A stretch of DNA of 64,000 bases from Flavobacterium psychroterrae (GTDB taxonomy: Bacteria > Bacteroidota > Bacteroidia > Flavobacteriales > Flavobacteriaceae), in assembly GCF_018380615.1 (NCBI RefSeq), contig NZ_JAGYVZ010000015.1, positions 1 through 64,000 on the forward strand, read 5' to 3'. A model generated the notes under the pieces. That model saw only the letters and a program-made list of their open reading frames with translations. It was not told the DNA's origin and did not search any database. This document shows, piece by piece, positions 35,691 to 45,317 of this stretch (position 1 is its first letter; each line of letters begins with the position of its first letter). A program made the position numbers and the translations under genes.

Positions 35691-36386
35691 TTACAAAAGT
35701 CCTTTGCTTTTGGCTTCTTTCACTAATTCTTCATCTGAACCTTTCACTTTGAGTAATTCTTTTAAGCTTACTCTTCGTTTTTGGATTGCGTTTAATGATA
35801 TCGGAATGTACTGTGGCATATCTTCAATAGCGGTTCCTTTTGATAAATGAAATAAAATTTGTTTATCAAATTCATCAATTTCAATTGAATTATGAGGCGA
35901 TTGATTGAGGATTTTCTGAACGGACTGACTGTAATATTTATCATTTTTCATCACTTTATCAAATGCAAACAGCAATTCATCAAAAGTGAGATCGTTTTTA
36001 ATAACCAAGCCATTCGGTTTTATGGTTCTTATAATTGTTTTGATTTTTAGTAATTCTGTGTACATCGTTAATAAAATAACTTTGCAGCTTGGCATTTTAT
36101 TTAGTATTAGTTTAGCCAAATCTTCGCCTGAAAAAATATCTTTTTCCTCATATGCCGGCATACTGATATCTAAAAATGCTACATCAAATTCAGGAGTTTT
36201 CTCATCTTGAATTAAGTCATAGCCAGATTTACAATCATGAGCCTGCAGGATTAAAAATTCATATTGATCAGGATTGTAACGTGTTATGGCATTTTTATAT
36301 CCTTCGATTATAAATGGATGATCATCAACAATTAAAATATTCTTTTTAATCAATTGAGAATCTGGGGCATTTGAGTCAATTATCAT
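35691..36386 (-). CDS. Response regulator with C-terminal HTH (NarL/LuxR-like)
   Basis: Partner of the histidine kinase encoded just upstream. The receiver domain (about 15-140) has the acidic pair in VDDHPF and the phosphoacceptor Asp in VAFLDISMP (about 72). Switch residues follow in ILLTMYT and LVIKND. The C-terminal region (about 165-231) resembles a short LuxR-type helix-turn-helix (FHLSKGTAIEDMPQYIPISLNAIQKRRVSLKELL). The start codon overlaps the kinase stop (ATGA), so the two are translationally coupled. Target genes are not evident. Confidence 0.88.
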   Translation of the reverse strand: MIIDSNAPDSQLIKKNILIVDDHPFIIEGYKNAITRYNPDQYEFLILQAHDCKSGYDLIQDEKTPEFDVAFLDISMPAYEEKDIFSGEDLAKLILNKMPSCKVILLTMYTELLKIKTIIRTIKPNGLVIKNDLTFDELLFAFDKVMKNDKYYSQSVQKILNQSPHNSIEIDEFDKQILFHLSKGTAIEDMPQYIPISLNAIQKRRVSLKELLKVKGSDEELVKEAKSKGLL

Positions 36387-38434
36387 GTATTGTGTAGGTT
36401 AATTTTCTGATCTATTGGGATTTTGATTACAAGAAATGTGCCTTCTCCTTTTGCAGATTTTAAAGCAACTGTGCCTTTACATTCTGCTGCTCTGTATTGT
36501 ATGTTGTGCAATCCTATGCCTTTTTTTGTTTTTTGGGGATTAAAGCCAACTCCATCATCAAAAATTGAAACCACTAAATGATCTATTTCACTTTTAAATT
36601 CAATTGTAATGGTATTTGCATCTGCATATTTATTACAGTTCTGGAGCGCTTCCTGAACAATTCTGTATAAATTAATTTTAACGGCATTGCTTACCAAATC
36701 CCATTTTATATTAGAATCAAAAGTGGTAATTAATTTTGAATCATAGGTATTTTGTTGATCTTCGAATAATTTGTTTAAAATCGCAATAAAATTATTAATT
36801 AATTCGGATTTCTCTCTATTTAAATCATGGGAAATTTCACGGATATCCTGTTCAATGTTTTTGAGTTCTGTTAAATACTTTTTTCTTTTTGGCCCTGCAT
36901 CTGCTTCATCTACCTTATCCAGACTGTCTAAACTAATCCTGACACCAAACATTCTGCCTAAAACGCCATCGTGTAAATCCTGCGCTACTTTTTTCTTTTC
37001 TTTAATACGAGTGAGTTCAATATCGTTTTGCTGGGAAATCATCAAATTATAAATGTCCTCGTTTGCAATTTGTTGTTGTTGTTTAAAAAGTAATTCTCTG
37101 TTTTTTGCTTGTTGTGTTTTGTAAACATAGAAAAACAAACCTATTAAAGTACAAATACTAAAAATGTAAATTAAAGTTTTATTTTTCTCTTTTAGATTTG
37201 AGTTTTGATCTTTTATTTCGCTGGTTTCATATTCTATACGGGAGAATTTTTCACCCATTTTCCTTTCAGCTTTTACTAATTTTTCATTATTCGCTATATA
37301 TTCCCTTGAATATTTTGGAGCATTCTTAGGATCAACAATAGCAATTTGTTTAAGCGCATCTAAAGTATTACTTACTTTACTGGATGTTCGAGAAAGAATT
37401 AAGGCTTGTTTTGAAAATTGAACTGCTTTAAAAGTATCATTTTTAAATGCAAAATATTCTGATAAATGGATTTTATTTGATATTATTCCTGATTTTAATC
37501 CTAAACTATCTCTAATTCTTAATGACTTGAAAAACAGATCGGGTAATCCATTAGATTCTTTTAATTTAAATTTTGAATAAGCCAGATTATCTAACAGAGT
37601 TGCGTATAAAATAGTTCTCTCTTTAAACAAATTTTCTTGCTTTAATCCGTTTTGAAAATATCTTTTTGCTTCATAATATTTCTGCATATTTATATATACA
37701 AAACCAATATTATTTAATGAAGCTGCTTTTAACTGCAATTCTAATGGTATAGTTTCATCTTTAAGGATATCCAAAGCTTTATTATGAAATTCTAATGCCT
37801 TACTATATTCTTCTCTATCGTTATATAAAACCCCTAGTAGATTGTAACATTCATAAAGTTGATCATTGACATTTTTTTGTCTTTTTAAAATACGCAATGC
37901 TTTAAAAACGCCTATTTCACTTTCAAAAAAATCACCTTCATCATATTGGAGACTTGCTTTGTTAAAAAAAGTTTTTGCCAAATTATTTTCATCATCAATT
38001 AGCAAATAAATCTTTTCTGCTTTAAAAAAATTAATAAAAGCACTATCTGAAATTCCTTGAGAACTATAATAATCACCTAAATAAGTATACGCTTTTGCTG
38101 TACTTACAGAATCTTTATCGCTTATTGATCTTTCTAATATCAATTTTGATATTTCACGATACGATTTCAAATCATTCATATTATAATATCGATTCGCAAC
38201 TTTAAAGAGATTAACTCTGGCTATCGAATCATTATTCTGATTTACTATAATATCAAATGCTTTTTGATTGTACTTTTGCTTTAAATCGTAAGTTAGATTT
38301 ATATCATTAGCCAAAGACAAATAGACTGGCAGACTATCTTCTACTGAAATTTCAGTTTTATCTAAATGAGTCTTCTTGGTACACCCAATCAAAACGAGAA
38401 TTAAAAACAATAATATTTGAGAAGTTTTTTCCAA
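36383..38434 (-). CDS. TPR-containing sensor histidine kinase (HisKA_3 type), lipoprotein-like signal
   Basis: A two-component sensor of 683 residues. It has a lipobox-like N-terminus (LVLIGCTKK, Cys18), periplasmic tetratricopeptide repeats (about 90-330), one membrane helix (about 416-435, TLIYIFSICTLIGLFFYVY) and a short coiled segment. The HisKA_3 phosphorylation motif is VAQDLHDGVLGRMFG (His about 486). The HATPase_c domain carries RIVQEALQNCNKYADA, DDGVGFNPQ and KGIGLHNIQYRAAE. This architecture is frequent in Flavobacteria. It pairs with the overlapping response regulator. The signal is unknown. Confidence 0.9.
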   Translation of the reverse strand: MEKTSQILLFLILVLIGCTKKTHLDKTEISVEDSLPVYLSLANDINLTYDLKQKYNQKAFDIIVNQNNDSIARVNLFKVANRYYNMNDLKSYREISKLILERSISDKDSVSTAKAYTYLGDYYSSQGISDSAFINFFKAEKIYLLIDDENNLAKTFFNKASLQYDEGDFFESEIGVFKALRILKRQKNVNDQLYECYNLLGVLYNDREEYSKALEFHNKALDILKDETIPLELQLKAASLNNIGFVYINMQKYYEAKRYFQNGLKQENLFKERTILYATLLDNLAYSKFKLKESNGLPDLFFKSLRIRDSLGLKSGIISNKIHLSEYFAFKNDTFKAVQFSKQALILSRTSSKVSNTLDALKQIAIVDPKNAPKYSREYIANNEKLVKAERKMGEKFSRIEYETSEIKDQNSNLKEKNKTLIYIFSICTLIGLFFYVYKTQQAKNRELLFKQQQQIANEDIYNLMISQQNDIELTRIKEKKKVAQDLHDGVLGRMFGVRISLDSLDKVDEADAGPKRKKYLTELKNIEQDIREISHDLNREKSELINNFIAILNKLFEDQQNTYDSKLITTFDSNIKWDLVSNAVKINLYRIVQEALQNCNKYADANTITIEFKSEIDHLVVSIFDDGVGFNPQKTKKGIGLHNIQYRAAECKGTVALKSAKGEGTFLVIKIPIDQKINLHNT

Positions 38435-38478
38435 TGTCTGTTTTGAATTTAATCAAAAATACTAAAAGTAAAGACATA

Positions 38479-38512
38479 AAAAAAAAGCTGCCAAATTTTG
38501 GCAGCTTTTTTA
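38479..38512 (-). terminator. Terminator after the small exported protein gene
   Basis: AAAAAGCTGCCAAA faces TTTTGGCAGCTTTTT (38482-38510) with T-runs on both strands. It separates the small gene at 38529 from the histidine kinase. Confidence 0.8.
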
Positions 38513-38528
38513 TTTTATAAAAAATTAT

Positions 38529-38786
38529 TTAATCCATTTTTTTAGTAATACCAGCTGATTGTCTGTCTTGACGAAATCCTTCTGATTGATTAAAATTAAT
38601 TTGAGACGTATTAGTGTTAACTTGCAAATCAAGTTTTCTTTTTCCAACCGATCCATGTGCAGTATTACCATCATCAATTGGCTGCACCTGATAATTATCT
38701 GAAGAAGAATTTGTTTTTGGAGTTTCAAATGAAGTTGCTACTATTACAGTAGAAATTAATGCGAATGTTAAAGCTGCTTTTTTCAT
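38529..38786 (-). CDS. Small exported protein of unknown function
   Basis: An 85-residue protein. The first 20 residues look like a Sec signal (MKKAALTFALISTVIVATSF), and the remainder is short, polar and probably unstructured (Asn, Ser, Gln and Lys rich). It resembles the many small secreted proteins of Flavobacteria with no known domain. It is monocistronic with its own terminator. I do not recognise it. Confidence 0.6.
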   Translation of the reverse strand: MKKAALTFALISTVIVATSFETPKTNSSSDNYQVQPIDDGNTAHGSVGKRKLDLQVNTNTSQINFNQSEGFRQDRQSAGITKKMD

Positions 38787-38959
38787 GATTGGGGGTATTA
38801 AATTTTTGATTTTTGTTTTTGGAGAATCATCGCTTTGTGCGAATCATGGTGTAAAATTAGTTCCAAATTCAAAGAAAATTTATACAAAAAAACAAGTTTA
38901 TGGTAGATCATGCCCAATTGATAGTCAATGAGCGGTAAATTAATGTAAACACTTAATTA

Positions 38960-39799
38960 TTAGACTTCTAAGTAATTTCCTATAGAAAAATCAGCTATAA
39001 TTAGATCTACATTTGGTTTATAAGTTTTAGAAAACGGAATCTTTTTTGAAGAGTTTTTTATGTAACAAACTGAGTTTCCGTTATGAATTCTCGCTATGTA
39101 ATTTTTATTGATAATATAGCTATTATGAATTCGGACAAATGGATGCGATAAAATTGCTTCAAAATGCTTTAATGTTTTAAAAGCAGTTATCATTTCACCA
39201 GAATTTAAGAAAATATCTGTTGAGTTATTATCCGCCTGAAAATAACAAATATCATTTGAATTTATGTACCTGTAATCTCCATATGATTTAATACATATAA
39301 TAAGCGGTTTCTCTACAACTTGTGGCGTTTGTAGAAACGGAAGCAAGGGAGAAATATTTTCGTTTCTTATTTCAACAGAATCGGTTTCTGAAAAAATTTT
39401 TTTTAATCTTAAAATTGTCTTTATAAAATCTATGGGCTGAACAGGTTTCAAAAAATAATCAAAAACACTATATTGAATGGACTCAAATGCCAGTTCTTTT
39501 GTTGTTGTTGTTATAATTATCTTAGGCAAAATGGGTAAAAATCTATGAAGCTCATTTATAAAACTAAGTGACAATTTACTGGATAAATCCTGAGGATCAA
39601 TTTCTAAAAAAACAATAGCAGGTTTATGTTCTAAAACCAAATTCAATCCTTGTTCATAATTCATAGCCGATGCTGCAAAAGTTAAATCTGAAAAACCTTC
39701 TGCCATTGTTTTGGTTTCAAAAATACTTTCAGCATTATCGTCAATGATAATATACGAATACTTTTTCAATATTGCTTTCGATTGATTTTTCGTGAACAC
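38960..39799 (-). CDS. LytTR-family response regulator with altered receiver
   Basis: A 279-residue regulator with an N-terminal receiver-like domain (about 14-135) and a C-terminal LytTR DNA-binding domain (about 170-275). The acidic pair (IIIDDN) and the conserved Lys (DYFLKPVQ) are kept, but the phosphoacceptor position reads FLEID (Glu about 65) instead of FLDI. Ordinary aspartyl phosphorylation at that position is therefore not possible, and Glu may mimic the active state. LytTR hallmarks include YRYINSNDICYFQAD and HPFVRIHNSYIINKNYI. No kinase is adjacent. Targets are unknown. Confidence 0.85.
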   Translation of the reverse strand: MFTKNQSKAILKKYSYIIIDDNAESIFETKTMAEGFSDLTFAASAMNYEQGLNLVLEHKPAIVFLEIDPQDLSSKLSLSFINELHRFLPILPKIIITTTTKELAFESIQYSVFDYFLKPVQPIDFIKTILRLKKIFSETDSVEIRNENISPLLPFLQTPQVVEKPLIICIKSYGDYRYINSNDICYFQADNNSTDIFLNSGEMITAFKTLKHFEAILSHPFVRIHNSYIINKNYIARIHNGNSVCYIKNSSKKIPFSKTYKPNVDLIIADFSIGNYLEV

Positions 39800-39982
39800 C
39801 TGACAACTATTCGATTAAGTTTGATCAATACTCGTGAAAAAAAATTATTTTTTGCGTTTTATCCCTTCATTAAAATTACGAATTTCACTTATTTAAACAT
39901 TTCATTGTTAACACATTATAACCAAATGTTAAAATATAAAGATGAAGTGCAAATATCATCGACAAAATACACATTTATAATT

Positions 39983-40024
39983 AAAAAAAAACCCAAATTC
40001 CGATATGGAATTTGGGTTTTATAT
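39983..40024 (-). terminator. Terminator after glyS
   Basis: AAACCCAAATTCC (39989-40001) is exactly complementary to 40007-40019 around GATAT, with A- and T-runs outside. It ends glyS transcription before the LytTR gene. The rest of 39800-40041 shows no gene. Confidence 0.85.
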
Positions 40025-40041
40025 AAAATAGTTTAAAAAAT

Positions 40042-41583
40042 TTACATTTTCATCAACCAGTTTTTCATAGAAACTTCGTTTTCAATAATATCTTTTAATT
40101 CAGAAATCTTGACGCGATCCTGTTTCATTGTATCTCTATGACGAATTGTTACGGTTTGATCTTCGATTGTCTGGTGATCGACTGTAATACAAAATGGCGT
40201 ACCAAGAGCATCTTGTCTTCTGTAACGACGTCCTACAGCATCTTTTTCATCATACGCTACGCTGAAATCCCATTTTAAATCATCGATGATTTTTTTAGCG
40301 ATATCCGGCAATCCGTCTTTTTTAACTAATGGTAAAATAGCGGCTTTTGTTGGTGCTAAAACTGATGGTAATTTTAAAACTGTTCTTGTTGAACCATCCT
40401 CAAGAGTTTCTTCTTTTAATGAAGTGGCAAAAACAGCCAGGAACATACGATCTAATCCCACTGAAGTTTCAACTACATATGGCACGTAATTTTCATTTAG
40501 TTCCGGATCAAAATATTGTAGTTTTCTACCTGAGAATTTTTCGTGTGCTTTTAAGTCAAAATCGGTACGAGAGTGAATTCCTTCTAATTCCTTGAAACCA
40601 AATGGGAAATTAAACTCGATATCAGCAGCAGCATTTGCGTAGTGTGCTAATTTTTCGTGATCGTGAAAACGGTAATTCTCTTTTCCTAAACCTAAAGATA
40701 AATGCCATTTTAAACGGGTTTCTTTCCAGTATTCATAAGATTGCATTTCTTCGCCCGGACGAACGAAAAACTGCATTTCCATTTGTTCAAACTCACGCAT
40801 ACGGAAAATAAATTGTCTTGCAACAATTTCATTTCTAAATGCTTTACCCGTTTGAGCAATTCCGAATGGAACTTTCATACGACCTGATTTTTGAACGTTC
40901 AGGAAATTCACAAAAATACCCTGAGCCGTTTCCGGACGCAAATATAGATCCATTGCAGTATCTGCAGAAGCTCCTAATTTAGTTCCGAACATTAAATTAA
41001 ACTGACGTACTTCTGTCCAGTTTCTTGAACCGGTTTCAGGATCCGCAATTTCTAATTCTTCGATTAAAGCTTTTACATCTTCTAAATCTCCATTTCCTAA
41101 AGAACGTCCTAAACGCTCTCTAATTTCTGTTTCTTTAGCTAAATATTCAATTACTCTGGAATTTGTGGTTACAAATTCCTCTTCGTTGAATGCATCTCCA
41201 AAACGGGCTTTTGCTTTTTCAATTTCTTTTTTAGCTTTTAGATTTAACTTTTCAGCATAATCTTCTACTAAAACATCGGCTCTATATCTTTTCTTTGAAT
41301 CTTTATTATCAATTAACGGATCATTGAAAGCATCAACGTGGCCTGAAGCTTTCCAAGTTGTTGGATGCATTAATATTGCAGCGTCAAGGCCTACAATATT
41401 CTCGTTCATCTGAACCATTGATTTCCACCAATATTCACGGATATTCTTTTTTAATTCGACACCATTTTGTGCATAATCATACACTGCACTCAATCCATCG
41501 TATACTTCGCTTGACGGAAAAATATATCCGTACTCTTTTGCGTGCGAAACCACATTCTTTAATAAATCTTCTTGTTTTGCCAT
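40042..41583 (-). CDS. glyS: Glycyl-tRNA synthetase
   Basis: A class II aminoacyl-tRNA synthetase charging tRNA-Gly, of the single-polypeptide homodimer type. It has 513 residues. The opening YGYIFPSSEVYDGLSAVYDYAQNG is the family's N-terminal signature. Class II motif 2 region (GKAFRNEIVARQFIFRMREFEQMEMQFF, about 245-272) and motif 3 (VVETSVGLDRMFLAVF, about 375-390) are intact, with a C-terminal anticodon-binding domain (about 415-513). It is monocistronic and divergent from comF. Confidence 0.97.
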   Translation of the reverse strand: MAKQEDLLKNVVSHAKEYGYIFPSSEVYDGLSAVYDYAQNGVELKKNIREYWWKSMVQMNENIVGLDAAILMHPTTWKASGHVDAFNDPLIDNKDSKKRYRADVLVEDYAEKLNLKAKKEIEKAKARFGDAFNEEEFVTTNSRVIEYLAKETEIRERLGRSLGNGDLEDVKALIEELEIADPETGSRNWTEVRQFNLMFGTKLGASADTAMDLYLRPETAQGIFVNFLNVQKSGRMKVPFGIAQTGKAFRNEIVARQFIFRMREFEQMEMQFFVRPGEEMQSYEYWKETRLKWHLSLGLGKENYRFHDHEKLAHYANAAADIEFNFPFGFKELEGIHSRTDFDLKAHEKFSGRKLQYFDPELNENYVPYVVETSVGLDRMFLAVFATSLKEETLEDGSTRTVLKLPSVLAPTKAAILPLVKKDGLPDIAKKIIDDLKWDFSVAYDEKDAVGRRYRRQDALGTPFCITVDHQTIEDQTVTIRHRDTMKQDRVKISELKDIIENEVSMKNWLMKM

Positions 41584-41653
41584 AGTGATGCAAAAATATA
41601 AAAAGTCCGATTAAAAAAAAGAAAAATAACAAAGATTGAAGGATTGATTTTGT

Positions 41654-41661
41654 TATTTTTG
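41654..41661 (+). promoter_or_regulatory. -7 promoter box (TATTTTTG) of comF
   Basis: TATTTTTG matches TANNTTTG and ends 20 bases before the GTG start at 41682, which supports that unusual start codon. Confidence 0.5.
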
Positions 41662-41681
41662 TAACTAAATTCTTTCTATTT

Positions 41682-42365
41682 GTGTTTAATTATATTATTA
41701 ACCTGTTTTTCCCTAAAGTTTGTGCGGGCTGTCATACTATTTTGATTACTGCCGAAACTGTTTTATGTACTAATTGCCGACATGAAATACCGATGACACA
41801 ATATCATTTAGATCCAAAAAACGAAGCTGTCAAAAAATTTTATGGCAAAATTGCTATTGAACATGCATCGGCACTTTTATATTTTACTAAAAAAGGCATC
41901 GTTCAGGAACTCATTCACAACCTGAAATACAAAGGTCACGAAGAAATTGGTACCGTTTTAGGAAATTGGTATGTTGAGGATTTAAAGGAATTGGTTTTAG
42001 AAACTCCATTTGATGTTGTAATTCCTGTGCCTTTACATCCTAAAAAGTTCAAGGAACGCGGTTATAATCAGGTTACGACTTTTGGTTTGGCTGTCGCCGA
42101 AGGCTTGAATATTAGCTATAATACGAGTATTTTGTATCGAAAGAAATATTCTAAAACGCAATCAAAAAAGAATCTTGCAGGAAGATCGGACAATATCGAA
42201 GATATATTTGATGTCACTTTTACAGAAGGAAATCAGAACAAACACTTTTTGATTGTAGACGATGTTTTAACAACCGGTGCTACTCTTGAAGCTTGTTCAC
42301 GTGCTTTATTAAAAATTCCCGGGGCTAAAATTAGTATTGTTTGTATGGCAATGGCGAATTCTTAA
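41682..42365 (+). CDS. comF: ComF-family phosphoribosyltransferase-like protein
   Basis: A 227-residue protein of the ComF family, linked to DNA uptake/processing in competent bacteria. It starts with GTG, no upstream ATG being available in frame. An N-terminal double Cys motif (CAGC about 14-17, CTNC about 30-33) forms a probable zinc finger. The C-terminal PRTase fold carries VIPVPLHPKKFKERGYNQ and the phosphoribosyl-binding loop FLIVDDVLTTGATLEAC (about 190-206). It converges with the protease gene across a strong terminator. Confidence 0.9.
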   Translation: MFNYIINLFFPKVCAGCHTILITAETVLCTNCRHEIPMTQYHLDPKNEAVKKFYGKIAIEHASALLYFTKKGIVQELIHNLKYKGHEEIGTVLGNWYVEDLKELVLETPFDVVIPVPLHPKKFKERGYNQVTTFGLAVAEGLNISYNTSILYRKKYSKTQSKKNLAGRSDNIEDIFDVTFTEGNQNKHFLIVDDVLTTGATLEACSRALLKIPGAKISIVCMAMANS

Positions 42366-42380
42366 AAAGAAATTTCAATA

Positions 42381-42433
42381 TTTAAATTCCAAATTCCAAA
42401 TTGATCTTTCAGATTTGGAATTTGGAATTTAAA
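42381..42433. terminator. Bidirectional terminator between comF and the protease gene
   Basis: Arms 42381-42401 and 42413-42433 are complementary over 21 bases (TTTAAATTCCAAATTCCAAAT) with an 11-base loop. It has the same design as the terminator at 35641-35687. Confidence 0.88.
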
Positions 42434-42444
42434 AAAATTGATAT

Positions 42445-45123
42445 TTAATTCACAATTATTTTCTTCACGGTTCTGCGATCACCATCGATAATGGTAACAA
42501 AATACATTCCTGATGAAACATCTGAAAGCTGAATGTTTTGATTAAAGTAAGATGTGATATTATAAGAATTAGAATAAATCTGTTTTCCTAAAATATCATG
42601 AACAAAAACCTGAACTCTGTTTATAGAATCGCTTGAAAATTGAATTGTAAAGTTTCCTTTATTTGGATTAGGATACAGCACTAACTCTACATTACTTAAA
42701 TCAGGCGTTCCTAAGGTAAAAGTCTGATTGCAAATATTAACAGATGCCGAGTTTATGGTTCCTCCGTTACCGGAAACTGCATCACGAACTCTAAATGTCC
42801 ATGTTCCCTGAGGATTTTCACCATTAAAAGCACTTAATGCTTCAAGTGGAACAACAATTTGACTTGTTGTTTTTGAACAATCTAACGGAACTCCTGAATC
42901 ATCAAACTGAAGTGCAAGTGTAGATTTTATGTTTCCGCAACTTCTATTGTAAACGTTCACAATTGTTCCTTTTGGACTTACCATTTGAATTTCAAGATCC
43001 GAAAGCCTGTCGTGTGTAACATTTACTAAAACATCAACATCAGAAACTGATCCGGTTGAAGCTGGAACATTTACGGTTCTGGTGGCAAAAGTGGTTTGAA
43101 AAGGAATTGCAAAACTATTGCCGAAACTATAAGAATCACAAGTTGTTGTAGCGGTATAACCTACTGCAAAAGGTTCGCTGTTTATGGCATAATAAATATT
43201 TGCTGTTGGAGCTACCATAAGCCTGCAATTCGTTGATGCTTGTACACTTGTAGGAATCTGAACTGTTTCAGAACCGTCATTTGCTGTGTTTGAAACTAGT
43301 GTTATCGGGAATGTTAATCCTCCGTCAGTCGATAATTTAATGTTGACATTTGAAGAACCTTGCAAGGTATTGGTATTATTTACATTCCAGGTAATGGTTT
43401 GACTTGATCCAAGTTGCCAGCTAACATCATTTCCACTTTGAGAAGTTACTGTAAATGGTCCCGCAGCTGCCGCCACATTTACAATCATTGCATCTGTACT
43501 TGTTTGAGCTGTTCCTTGCGCAGCATTATCTCTTCCTGTTAAAGTAAAATGCAACGTTCTTGCAATAGATGAAACAGATTCCCACGTTGTAGTCAGTTTA
43601 TTTTCAAGAACCGTACTTAAAGTTGGCATATAACGAACCGGAGAACTTGTAGGAATCAAAGATCGAAACAACGGACCATCAGATTTTGTAGGATATGCAA
43701 TACTGTTTGATGTTGAAGTTGTTGTTGCACTATCATTTTGTTCCCAAGTATAAGTAACTGTTGCACCTTCAGGATCTGAACCTGTTCCAGTTAAAATAAA
43801 AGGTGTACTTATTGGTATTGTATAATCTGATCCGGCATTAATAGTTGGCGGATTATTAGCAATCGCTGTACTAACGGGACAAGTTTTTGAAGCAAGATTA
43901 TTCTGAATTTGAAAAATGCTGGCAAAAGCAAAATAATCATCAGAATTGTCCTGAACATCATAATCTGTAATTCCTGCATAACCCATAACCGTAGAACCAC
44001 TTCCAGGCTCAATATTTGTTCCGGTTCCTTCAATACCATATGAAAAAGTATGAGTTGCACCTAATTGATGTCCTATTTCATGTGCTACAAAATCAATGTC
44101 AAAAGTGTCTCCTTGCGGTTTTCCATCTGATGGTGAAGTATAAGCACTTCCTTTTGCTGTGATATTTGAGGATGTTGGACTATCGCAAATACATCCTATA
44201 CATCCTGCATTTCCTCCACCTCCGGAACCTCCAAATAAATGACCAAGATCATAATTTGCCTCTCCAATTACACTTGTTATATTATTTTGCGCTTCTACAT
44301 TCCAAACCTGAATATCATCACGATCAGGATAATTTGCTGTTCCGTCAGCGGCGTTAGAATACGGATCTGTTGCTGGATTGGTGTAAATAATAGCATCATT
44401 AGTAGCAATCAACAATAATTGTACGGCAAGATCACGGTTAAAAACTCCGTTAACTCTGGTCAAAGTTGCATTCATTCCTGCTAATGCTCCGGTTTTTGTT
44501 CCGCCAAAAAAAGCAGTATATTCACCTGTGGCCGAAAGTGCTAATCTCAACGTTTTAAAAACTTTATTGCTCGCGGTAGTTTTTGATGTCGAAGGTTTAT
44601 TTTTATTCGAAAGTAAACCTGTAGTTTTACAAGTTAGACTTCTTGAAGTTGCATCATTTTTAGCAAATACCATATACTGAGTTTTGTCATCTGGACTTTG
44701 CTCTATATATTCAGATGGTTTATCAGCACGTAATACCATTGTCTGAAATCCAATTGGTGCTACACTAAAGTGAATTTTGGCCGTTTTATCATCGATTCCG
44801 TTTCCTTCGTACGCTCTTATTTCCGGATACTTTGCTTGTAATTCCGGTTCAAAATTAGAGGATTCCCAAACTGTAAATCGTTCTAAAACACCATTAGAAT
44901 TTGGAATAGTAATTTCCGTACTGCTTTTTGCTGTTTTTGCCGTAGCTGAAAGTTTATTTTTTAAAAAGTCTGTATTAAGCTTATAATAAAGTCTTTCGGG
45001 ACCAGATGAATTTCCTTTTTTGGTTACAGAATTTGCACTGACTTTTTGCCACAAATCATCATTTTGTGCATGAATCGTTGTAGAACAAAAAATAAAAAAT
45101 AAAAAAAGTAGATTTTTTTTCAT
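42445..45123 (-). CDS. Secreted reprolysin-like metalloprotease with type IX sorting domain
   Basis: A large exported zinc metalloprotease of 892 residues. The order is signal peptide (to IHAQ), a propeptide-like region, and a metzincin catalytic domain with the zinc motif HEIGHQLGATH (about 348) and Met-turn STVMGYAG. Ig/cadherin-like segments come next (about 425-650). A proprotein-convertase P-domain follows (about 665-800, DRLSDLEIQMVSPKGT, NPQGTWTFRVRD). The type A type IX secretion domain closes the protein (about 815-892, ELVLYPNPNKGNF to GDRRTVKKIIVN). It is therefore released to the surface or medium through the type IX system. Likely a nutrient or processing protease. Confidence 0.92.
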   Translation of the reverse strand: MKKNLLFLFFIFCSTTIHAQNDDLWQKVSANSVTKKGNSSGPERLYYKLNTDFLKNKLSATAKTAKSSTEITIPNSNGVLERFTVWESSNFEPELQAKYPEIRAYEGNGIDDKTAKIHFSVAPIGFQTMVLRADKPSEYIEQSPDDKTQYMVFAKNDATSRSLTCKTTGLLSNKNKPSTSKTTASNKVFKTLRLALSATGEYTAFFGGTKTGALAGMNATLTRVNGVFNRDLAVQLLLIATNDAIIYTNPATDPYSNAADGTANYPDRDDIQVWNVEAQNNITSVIGEANYDLGHLFGGSGGGGNAGCIGCICDSPTSSNITAKGSAYTSPSDGKPQGDTFDIDFVAHEIGHQLGATHTFSYGIEGTGTNIEPGSGSTVMGYAGITDYDVQDNSDDYFAFASIFQIQNNLASKTCPVSTAIANNPPTINAGSDYTIPISTPFILTGTGSDPEGATVTYTWEQNDSATTTSTSNSIAYPTKSDGPLFRSLIPTSSPVRYMPTLSTVLENKLTTTWESVSSIARTLHFTLTGRDNAAQGTAQTSTDAMIVNVAAAAGPFTVTSQSGNDVSWQLGSSQTITWNVNNTNTLQGSSNVNIKLSTDGGLTFPITLVSNTANDGSETVQIPTSVQASTNCRLMVAPTANIYYAINSEPFAVGYTATTTCDSYSFGNSFAIPFQTTFATRTVNVPASTGSVSDVDVLVNVTHDRLSDLEIQMVSPKGTIVNVYNRSCGNIKSTLALQFDDSGVPLDCSKTTSQIVVPLEALSAFNGENPQGTWTFRVRDAVSGNGGTINSASVNICNQTFTLGTPDLSNVELVLYPNPNKGNFTIQFSSDSINRVQVFVHDILGKQIYSNSYNITSYFNQNIQLSDVSSGMYFVTIIDGDRRTVKKIIVN

Positions 45124-45288
45124 ACTTGAAGACTATTAAAGATTCAAAATTAAGTGAATTAAATTAAATTCTTACATATATACGACAATTAATGCTTTTT
45201 AGTCGATGAGTTACTTCATTTTCACAAAAAGAAAGTGAATCGCATCAAAATTCAATTGGGCTTACTATTAAATTCAAAATAGATAGTA

Positions 45289-45296
45289 TAAATTTG
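45289..45296 (+). promoter_or_regulatory. -7 promoter box (TAAATTTG) of ribF
   Basis: TAAATTTG matches TANNTTTG. A TTG inside it (45294) could be read as a start codon, but a promoter element cannot be translated from its own transcript, so the start is placed at 45318. Confidence 0.55.
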
Positions 45297-45317
45297 CACC
45301 ATCCTAAATTATTTGTT

